From positions 1 through 6,748 of the forward strand of contig DATLXH010000183.1 in NCBI GenBank assembly GCA_035576005.1: DNA of 6,748 nucleotides. Reading direction: 5' to 3'. The stretch comes from DATLXH01 sp035576005. Its GTDB lineage: Bacteria > Acidobacteriota > Thermoanaerobaculia > Gp7-AA8. Positions 1 through 4,307 of the stretch are shown piece by piece. Each line of letters begins with the position of its first letter. Within the stretch, counting starts at the first letter, position 1. The notes beneath the pieces were generated by a model. The model was given only the letters and a program-made list of their open reading frames with translations, had not been told where the DNA came from and did no database searches. The position numbers and the translations under genes are program-made.

Positions 1-16
1 GGCTTGGATGCGAGGC

Positions 17-77
17 GCACGGCGATTTTGCGACGAAGGCATAGTCGACACTATGTCAAGGAGCGAAATTGCCGTGC
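17..77. repeat. Long intergenic hairpin, left part of repeat copy 1
   Basis: The arm at 17-31 (GCACGGCGATTTTGC) pairs with the arm at 63-77 (GCGAAATTGCCGTGC) along all 15 positions, and the two mismatches are G-U wobbles. Inside it, 38-45 pairs with 50-57 (core CATAGT/ACTATG) around a CGAC loop. This nested stem is typical of REP/BIME-type intergenic elements. It is not followed by a T-run on either strand, so it is not an obvious intrinsic terminator. It lies downstream of the minus-strand histidine kinase. Its right arm belongs to the block repeated at 3269-3342. Whether it is a mobile palindromic family in this genome is inferred. Confidence 0.7.
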
Positions 78-140
78 AACGAAGCAGACAGGCCGCTATC
101 CGTCGTCTCGCGGCGAAGGTCTGTGAGAAATGCGGGCTAG
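61..140. repeat. Direct repeat copy 1 flanking the sensor gene pair
   Basis: This 80-bp block matches 3269-3342 in the same orientation at 70 of 74 aligned positions, with one 6-bp gap (GCGAAG present here, absent there). The first 50 bases match at 48 positions. The block contains a further small inverted repeat (CAGAC and CCGC against GCGG and GTCTG). It ends in the 14-bp perfect palindrome GCGGGCTAGCCCGC (132-145), only part of which is shared by the other copy. I see no coding sense in it. It is best described as a dispersed intergenic repeat unit. Confidence 0.85.
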
Positions 141-145
141 CCCGC
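132..145. repeat. Perfect 14-bp palindrome
   Basis: GCGGGCTAGCCCGC equals its own reverse complement. It closes repeat copy 1. In copy 2 the corresponding stretch is GCGGGTTAG and the palindrome is lost. It may be a hairpin end of the repeat element or a protein site; nothing distinguishes these. Confidence 0.6.
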
Positions 146-156
146 TAGGGTTCGAC

Positions 157-178
157 AAAAAAGCGGCAGCCAGCCCGC
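157..178 (-). terminator. Candidate intrinsic terminator of the histidine kinase
   Basis: Read on the minus strand, a short GC stem (GCGG, 8-nt loop, CCGC) is followed directly by TTTTTT, 67 bp after the kinase stop codon. The U-run is good but the stem is only 4 bp, so termination may be partial. The perfect palindrome CGGAGCGCTCCG at 181-192 lies just before it in the transcript and could strengthen the structure. The position right after the kinase gene supports the reading. Confidence 0.45.
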
Positions 179-180
179 GA

Positions 181-192
181 CGGAGCGCTCCG
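181..192. repeat. Perfect 12-bp palindrome downstream of the kinase
   Basis: CGGAGCGCTCCG is self-complementary. It lies between the histidine kinase stop and the T-run at 157-162, where it could form part of the transcript end. Just beside it, GCGAGGCGCA at 196-205 is identical to 10-19 at the window start, hinting that this spacer is built from pieces of the same repeat family. Confidence 0.45.
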
Positions 193-244
193 GAGGCGAG
201 GCGCAGCGCATCATGTTAGCCACGGAGCTTCAGCGATACCTTGG

Positions 245-1669
245 TCAATCCGGCAAACCGTAGCTTCGCGGCAGGACCACGCGAAACGTAGAGCCGTAAC
301 CGGGCTTGGTCTCGAGCTCGAGACTGGCATCAAGCAACTCGCAGAGCCTTTTGACTATCGACAGACCGACGCCTTCGCCCGGTTGCTCCCTCGCGGGGAG
401 AGCCTCCGACTGGGAGGCGAGTGTCTCAGCTGGAGCCATGTCGCGGCGCCTGTCGGTGCTCAGCTCTTTCGCTTCATTCGCAACTGCGGTCGCCTGGTGA
501 AGCTCCTGCGCGAAGGGAGCAGCTCGAGCTTCGTCAATTCCTGGCCCCGTGTCCTGAACCGAGAAAGTCCATCGGTCGACGTCGCGAAGTTTGTCCAGGC
601 CCCACGTAATCGAAACGCCCCCCCGGTCCGTGTACTTCACAGCATTGAGCAGAAGGTTCTGGAGAATCCGCACAATTTTGGCTTTGTCCCCCTCGACCGC
701 CAGGCTCACCGGTCCATCCATCTTTAGAAATAGTCCCCGGTCCGTCGCAGCCAGTTGGGAGGCCATGCAGAAGTCGCGAAGCGTGGCCGCCGCATCGAAC
801 TGACTGAGCTCACGCTGTTCGTGTCCCGCTTCCAGACGAGCCAGACTCAGCAGATCGTTGAGCATGTCCTGCAGGGAGGTGACGCTTTTGCTCAACATAC
901 CGGCAACCTCGACGCGGACCGGCGCCGGAAGCGCCAAGCCGCCATCATCGAGCAACTCCGCCGCGCCCTTTACGACCGTCACACTGCCTCGAAGATCGTG
1001 CGCTGCTGTACGCCACCCCTCAGCACGTTCGCGCTCGAGGACCTTCAGCGCGCCAAGTGCATGCTCCAGATCCGTGACATGTCCTGCTGCTTCTGTCTGG
1101 TGTAAACGCCAGTACTGCGCTGAGCTCTCCGTCACACCGTGGCTGCACAGTTCCATCCACGCCCGGCGGGCCGTCGGCATGACGCTCGGCTCCAGAGAGG
1201 GATGAGCCGCCGCATATCGCTCCAACTCGTCAGCAACACAGATCTGCAGATAGCCCCACTCACGGATCAGCTCACGCAGTTGATAGCCCTGCTGCCAGCG
1301 TTGTAGACCGTGCTCGCAGACCCTTTCCGTTTGAAGCCGCTCGAGATTCGGATCCAGGTCGCCCGGGACCTCCTGAATCGTGTGACCGAAGCAGTCGAGC
1401 ACGGCAGGAATGTGGTCGTTGAATTGTGCGCGGGACAGGGACGATGCGATCGTGCGCTCGGGCCCCACTGCCGCTTCCCCTGCAGCGCGCCACGCGACAA
1501 GAATCGCATCGCGACGGGCCAGCAACGCCGTGGCCAGGGCGCTGAGCTGCTCGAGTGCCGGGTTCGAGGGAAACACTACGTGAAGAACCTTCACCACCTC
1601 GTCTGCAACTGTAGAGACTTCCTCCTCTTTCAAGGCCACACTCTCCTTCAAACTCTCCGGTTTCCACAC
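245..1669 (-). CDS. Soluble sensor histidine kinase with RsbRD_N-like N-terminal domain
   Basis: This 474-residue cytosolic kinase would autophosphorylate on histidine and pass the phosphate to a response regulator that is not in the window. Residues about 45-155 resemble the RsbRD_N helical domain of stressosome-type RsbR proteins, including an HGLQRWQQGY stretch at 120-129. The H-box is HDLRG with H224 as the phosphorylated histidine. The N-box is NLLLNAVKYT with N342. The G1 box is DTGPGI at 373-378, the G2 box is GEGVGLSIV at 431-439, and the last glycine motif is GYGSTF at 457-462. There are no membrane segments. The gap between G1 and G2 is longer than usual, from an Ala/Glu-rich insert near 390-430. 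The given start is GTG, preceded by an in-frame TGA two codons upstream. A TTG at residue 13 (1631-1633) has AAGGAG nine bases before it and may be the true start. The gene is divergent from the cyclase. Confidence 0.9.
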   Translation of the reverse strand: MWKPESLKESVALKEEEVSTVADEVVKVLHVVFPSNPALEQLSALATALLARRDAILVAWRAAGEAAVGPERTIASSLSRAQFNDHIPAVLDCFGHTIQEVPGDLDPNLERLQTERVCEHGLQRWQQGYQLRELIREWGYLQICVADELERYAAAHPSLEPSVMPTARRAWMELCSHGVTESSAQYWRLHQTEAAGHVTDLEHALGALKVLERERAEGWRTAAHDLRGSVTVVKGAAELLDDGGLALPAPVRVEVAGMLSKSVTSLQDMLNDLLSLARLEAGHEQRELSQFDAAATLRDFCMASQLAATDRGLFLKMDGPVSLAVEGDKAKIVRILQNLLLNAVKYTDRGGVSITWGLDKLRDVDRWTFSVQDTGPGIDEARAAPFAQELHQATAVANEAKELSTDRRRDMAPAETLASQSEALPAREQPGEGVGLSIVKRLCELLDASLELETKPGYGSTFRVVLPRSYGLPD

Positions 1670-1794
1670 CGCTCACGCAATGGCTGGATGGTTATTTGCA
1701 CTGCAAAATGCGATCCTTTAAAAGCCGGTTGCATTTTTTGGTTTGATTTCCCCACTACTAATGCGGACGAGAGTCGTCCCCGCACCCCTGATTC
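1670..1794. promoter_or_regulatory. Divergent control region between histidine kinase and cyclase
   Basis: This 125-bp spacer must hold the promoters of both outward-facing genes and is markedly AT-richer around 1690-1750 than its surroundings. It contains a 13-bp perfect inverted repeat, TTTGCA-C-TGCAAA, at 1695-1707. A second pairing is possible between CAAAATGC (1704-1711) and GCATTTTTTG (1731-1740). A weak plus-strand promoter is possible: TTGCAC at 1696-1701, 17 bp, TAAAAG at 1719-1724. It would overlap the inverted repeat, as expected of an operator. I see no clear minus-strand promoter. Confidence 0.5.
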
Positions 1795-3270
1795 GTGAGA
1801 AGACCAGACACAGCTTTACCCTCCAGCCAGTTCGCCGTGCGTGTGGCTGCGGCCTTGCTGGTGTGCGTTCTGCTTGGGGGAGTGCTTCTTCTGATGCGGG
1901 AGGGGGAGGCACGCGCCCGTCGGCAGCTCGAAAACCGGTTCCAGGCGCGTGGCGAGCTCGCACAGATTTTCCTGAAAGCCTATGTTGAAGATCTCCTTCG
2001 ACGGGAGCGTCAGGTAGCCGAGAAGCGCCTGTCCGCCGCGATTGTCACCCAGCCGGAGTTCGATGTAGTCGTGGAGGCGTTCGGACTCGAGGCGGCTGTT
2101 GTGACGGATGGGGCAGGCAGGTTGCTGGCCGTTTATCCGCCGAAGCCGGAGATTCTGGGAAGCGACATTGCCGCCCGTTACGGACATCTTCGACGCGCCC
2201 TTATTGCCGGGAGCGCAGTGTCACCCGTTGTTAGCTCTGCCGCAACCGGAGCTCCGATCGTGGCCTTCGCGACCCGCTACCCCACCCCCCAGGGCTGGCG
2301 GGTGTTCAGCGGGGCGTGGGATCTGTCGCGCGCGCCCCTGCGCGCATTCCTAGAAAATCTCATCCCGATGAAGGGCGGCGTTGCGGAGCTTGTCGATGAG
2401 AGCGGGTCTGTCGTGACCAGCGGCAGCGTGTCTGAACGGGCGCTGGTTATTCTGCCACCAGGCGCACCCCGACCGTCCTCATCCCGCTCTCGACCCGTCA
2501 AGCCAGCGAGTGAAAGACAATCTGTCGACCTGCCAATCCCGGGCACACCCTGGCGGTTGATTGCCTCTGTGGATAAGGCCGTGCTTTACGGACCGATCAG
2601 CGGCACGTCCCACCTGGTGCCCATTTTTCTCTTCGCTGTTCTGTCAGCCTTTCTCGTTGCTGCAACGTTCCTGCTCGTGCGCCTGATCGAGAGCCGTTCG
2701 CAGTTGCGAATCGCAAACGCCGATCTCGATCGTCTGGCGCGCTACGACCGCCTGACGAATGTGACGAACCGCCGCCACCTCGAAGAGGAGCTCGAGAAGT
2801 GCCGGAACATCGCCCGAAGGCATCAGCAGGATTTCTCACTGCTACTCATTGATGTCGATCACTTCAAGACCGTGAACGACGAGCACGGACACAGCGTCGG
2901 TGATGATGTTTTGCGTGGGCTGGCCGGCGTTCTGGCAAAAGAAGTTCGCCTCGAAGACACGTTCGGAAGATGGGGAGGGGAAGAGTTCCTGGCGATCCTC
3001 CCGGACACGCCCGCGGCCGGCGCCCTCAAAGTAGCTGAAAGGATGCGACGCGCCGCTGAGTCACTCCCCATAACAACTGCAGAGGCCCAGGTCGTTCATG
3101 CGACCGTGAGTATCGGCAGCGCGACTGCAAAGGGCGTCTGGGATCTATCGGTGCTCAAGCGTGCCGATGACGCCCTCTACAGAGCGAAGGCCGAGGGACG
3201 GAACCGGGTAGTTTCGAGTGAAGACCGCCCCACCCTGAAACTTGCAACCACGGCTGATACCGTGGCCTGA
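1795..3270 (+). CDS. Membrane diguanylate cyclase with periplasmic sensor domain (GGDEF)
   Basis: This 491-residue protein would make cyclic di-GMP from two GTP at the inner membrane in response to an outside signal. A first membrane helix lies at about 14-34. A periplasmic region follows at about 36-272, resembling a dCache-type sensor with the turn VVTDGAGRLLAVYP. A second helix lies at about 274-296, then a short linker. The GGDEF domain covers about 314-473. Visible motifs are DRLTNVTNRR (318-327, with Asn-Val where Gly-Leu is common), DVDHFK with metal ligand D353, NDEHGHSVGD (361-370) and the active site GGEEF (394-398). RLED at 385-388 is five residues before it, the normal place of the RxxD product-inhibition site. 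No EAL domain is present. The start is GTG with an in-frame TGA two codons upstream and no clear Shine-Dalgarno, so the exact start is uncertain. The TGA stop overlaps the start of repeat copy 2. Confidence 0.93.
   Translation: MRRPDTALPSSQFAVRVAAALLVCVLLGGVLLLMREGEARARRQLENRFQARGELAQIFLKAYVEDLLRRERQVAEKRLSAAIVTQPEFDVVVEAFGLEAAVVTDGAGRLLAVYPPKPEILGSDIAARYGHLRRALIAGSAVSPVVSSAATGAPIVAFATRYPTPQGWRVFSGAWDLSRAPLRAFLENLIPMKGGVAELVDESGSVVTSGSVSERALVILPPGAPRPSSSRSRPVKPASERQSVDLPIPGTPWRLIASVDKAVLYGPISGTSHLVPIFLFAVLSAFLVAATFLLVRLIESRSQLRIANADLDRLARYDRLTNVTNRRHLEEELEKCRNIARRHQQDFSLLLIDVDHFKTVNDEHGHSVGDDVLRGLAGVLAKEVRLEDTFGRWGGEEFLAILPDTPAAGALKVAERMRRAAESLPITTAEAQVVHATVSIGSATAKGVWDLSVLKRADDALYRAKAEGRNRVVSSEDRPTLKLATTADTVA
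3248..3265 (+). other. Hairpin in the last codons of the cyclase gene
   Basis: CCACGG and CCGTGG form a perfect 6-bp stem around a CTGATA loop, just before the TGA. There is no T-run after it. It could stabilise the 3' end of the transcript or be incidental. Confidence 0.35.
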
Positions 3271-3342
3271 GCGAAATTGCCGTGCAACAAAGCAGACAGG
3301 CCGCTATTCGTCGTCTCGCGGTCTGGGAGAAATGCGGGTTAG
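3269..3342. repeat. Direct repeat copy 2, truncated, joined to the cyclase stop codon
   Basis: This block matches 61-140 in the same orientation at 70 of 74 positions. Homology begins at the GA of the cyclase TGA stop codon, which is exactly where the loop side of the long hairpin in copy 1 lies. The left arm of that hairpin (17-31) is missing here, so this copy cannot fold the 15-bp stem. It also lacks six bases (GCGAAG) present in copy 1. The remaining inverted repeat, CAGAC and CCGC against GCGGTCTG, is still possible. Confidence 0.85.
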
Positions 3343-3389
3343 TAGACGGCAATATGACGGTGAGTCCACCAGCTGCTCCCAACGCGATA

Positions 3390-3409
3390 CCCGCTCCGCG
3401 GGGAGTGGG
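3390..3409 (+). other. Strong GC hairpin upstream of the sigma factor
   Basis: CCCGCTCC pairs with GGAGTGGG over eight positions with one G-U wobble, around a GCGG tetraloop. No T-run follows, so it is not a classic terminator. It could end or stabilise the cyclase transcript, or separate it from the next operon. Confidence 0.45.
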
Positions 3410-3472
3410 CCCGTCGCGCCCGCAGAAGAGCGGCTTGCGTTAACGCTTCCAGGTCCGGGGGAATGATCAGGC

Positions 3473-3498
3473 GTGCCGGGGATGTGTGCCGGGGATGA
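3473..3498 (+). repeat. 13-bp tandem duplication upstream of the sigma factor promoter
   Basis: GTGCCGGGGATGT at 3473-3485 is followed at once by GTGCCGGGGATGA at 3486-3498, identical at 12 of 13 positions. It ends just before the possible -35 element. It may be a double binding site or a simple slippage duplication. Confidence 0.75.
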
Positions 3499-3500
3499 GC

Positions 3501-3526
3501 TTGTGACGTGCCAGACGCGCTACACT
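3501..3526 (+). promoter_or_regulatory. Candidate promoter of the sigma factor/kinase operon
   Basis: TACACT at 3521-3526 is a plausible -10 element, only 11 bp before the ATG at 3538. TTGTGA at 3501-3506 is a possible -35 but the 14-bp spacing is short. If used, transcription would start about five bases before or at the ATG, giving an almost leaderless mRNA. This fits the absence of a Shine-Dalgarno there. Confidence 0.35.
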
Positions 3527-3537
3527 CGCACTGACCC

Positions 3538-4263
3538 ATGCCATCGATTCGCGGTCGGTTTGCCACAACGCAGTGGACCCTCGTACTCGCTGCCGGTAAG
3601 CGCGGGTCCCCCGAGGCTGAAGAAGCTCTGGCCCGGCTCTGCTCACTCTACTGGTATCCCATCTTTGCGTTCGTTCGGCGCCACGGCCATTCGCTCGAGG
3701 AAGCGCAGGACCTGACGCAGTCCTTCTTTACTCGTCTCATCGAGAAAGAAGACTTCGCCGCGGCCGATCGCGACCGAGGCCGCTTCCGTACGTTTCTCCT
3801 CACCGCGTGCCAGCACTTCCTGCTCAACGAGCATGATCGCCGGCACGCCATCAAGCGCGGAGGCCACAGTGCCGCGATACCGATCGACATCGCTACTGCG
3901 GAAGAGCGTTATCAACGTTCGCTCATGCACGCGGAAACCCCCGAGCGTCTCTATCAACGTCAATGGTGTCTCACGCTGCTCGCGTCCGTCCTCGACACAG
4001 TTCAAGGCAACTACCGCAGCGCCGGGAACGACCGTCTGTTCGAACGTCTCCGTGGATTCCTGACGATGGATGATGCCGCCGGGACGCACGCCGACGCAGC
4101 CGACGATCTCGGCATGACTCCCGCCGCGGTAAAGGTCGCGGTTCATCGTCTACGCCGCCGTTACCGAGACGCATTGCTCAGGCGCGTCGCGGAAACCGTG
4201 GATTCCGACGAGGCAATCGACGACGAGATTCGCTATCTGCTGAAAACCGTGGGTGCCGTGTAA
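3538..4263 (+). CDS. ECF-type RNA polymerase sigma factor, kinase-linked type
   Basis: This 241-residue protein should bind core RNA polymerase and direct it to a special promoter set. The N-terminus carries FATTQWTLVLAA (8-19), a signature of ECF sigma factors often found beside Ser/Thr kinases. Region 2 spans about 25-110, with the region 2.2 helix EEAQDLTQSFFTRL (54-67) and the promoter-melting/-10 part RGRFRTFLL (80-88) to KRGG (106-109). A longer than usual linker follows. Region 4 has the helix-turn-helix ADDLGMTPAAVKVAVHRLRR (188-207). It is longer than common ECF factors of about 170-200 residues. No anti-sigma gene is adjacent. Instead the Ser/Thr kinase follows after 44 bp, most likely in one operon, suggesting control by phosphorylation. 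The start is ATG without a visible Shine-Dalgarno, but the conserved N-terminal motif supports it. Confidence 0.92.
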   Translation: MPSIRGRFATTQWTLVLAAGKRGSPEAEEALARLCSLYWYPIFAFVRRHGHSLEEAQDLTQSFFTRLIEKEDFAAADRDRGRFRTFLLTACQHFLLNEHDRRHAIKRGGHSAAIPIDIATAEERYQRSLMHAETPERLYQRQWCLTLLASVLDTVQGNYRSAGNDRLFERLRGFLTMDDAAGTHADAADDLGMTPAAVKVAVHRLRRRYRDALLRRVAETVDSDEAIDDEIRYLLKTVGAV

Positions 4264-4293
4264 CCCCGGACAGCCGCCCCTTAATACAGAAGC

Positions 4294-4299
4294 AGGAGG
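4294..4299 (+). promoter_or_regulatory. Consensus ribosome binding site of the Ser/Thr kinase gene
   Basis: AGGAGG lies eight bases before the ATG at 4308, a full anti-16S match at good spacing. It fixes the kinase start and contrasts with the sigma factor gene, which has none. This suggests strong independent translation of the second gene of the operon. Confidence 0.85.
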
Positions 4300-4307
4300 A
4301 GTCAACC

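Larger units (their letters stand above)
3343..3537. other. Non-coding spacer before the sigma factor gene
   Basis: I see no convincing gene in this 195-bp stretch: the open frames crossing it have no ribosome binding site or recognisable protein sense. It holds a strong hairpin (3390-3409), a 13-bp tandem duplication (3473-3498) and a possible promoter (3501-3526). Control elements for the sigma factor/kinase operon are expected here. Confidence 0.6.

Noticed and set aside
1..244. A possible gene end or tRNA in the first 244 bases
   Set aside because: The stretch is explained by the hairpin repeat and terminator; no cloverleaf, T-loop motif or credible coding frame is seen.
1310..1798. A plus-strand open frame (162 codons) across the start of the histidine kinase gene
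   Set aside because: It is opposite the conserved N-terminal domain of the kinase and its product has no protein-like features.
61..3342. The two direct repeats as a CRISPR array or phage attachment sites
   Set aside because: Only two copies exist, 3.2 kb apart, with substitutions and a 6-bp gap, and there is no integrase, cas gene or tRNA nearby.
3390..3409. The hairpin as an intrinsic terminator
   Set aside because: The stem is strong but no T-run follows it on either strand, so I kept it only as a structure.
3242..3566. Small open frames on both strands covering the repeat copy and spacer before the sigma factor
   Set aside because: They run through the intergenic repeat and hairpins, lack ribosome binding sites and have unlikely amino acid composition.
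3643..4146. A minus-strand open frame (167 codons) inside the sigma factor gene
   Set aside because: It mirrors the coding pattern of the sigma factor and shows no motif of its own.
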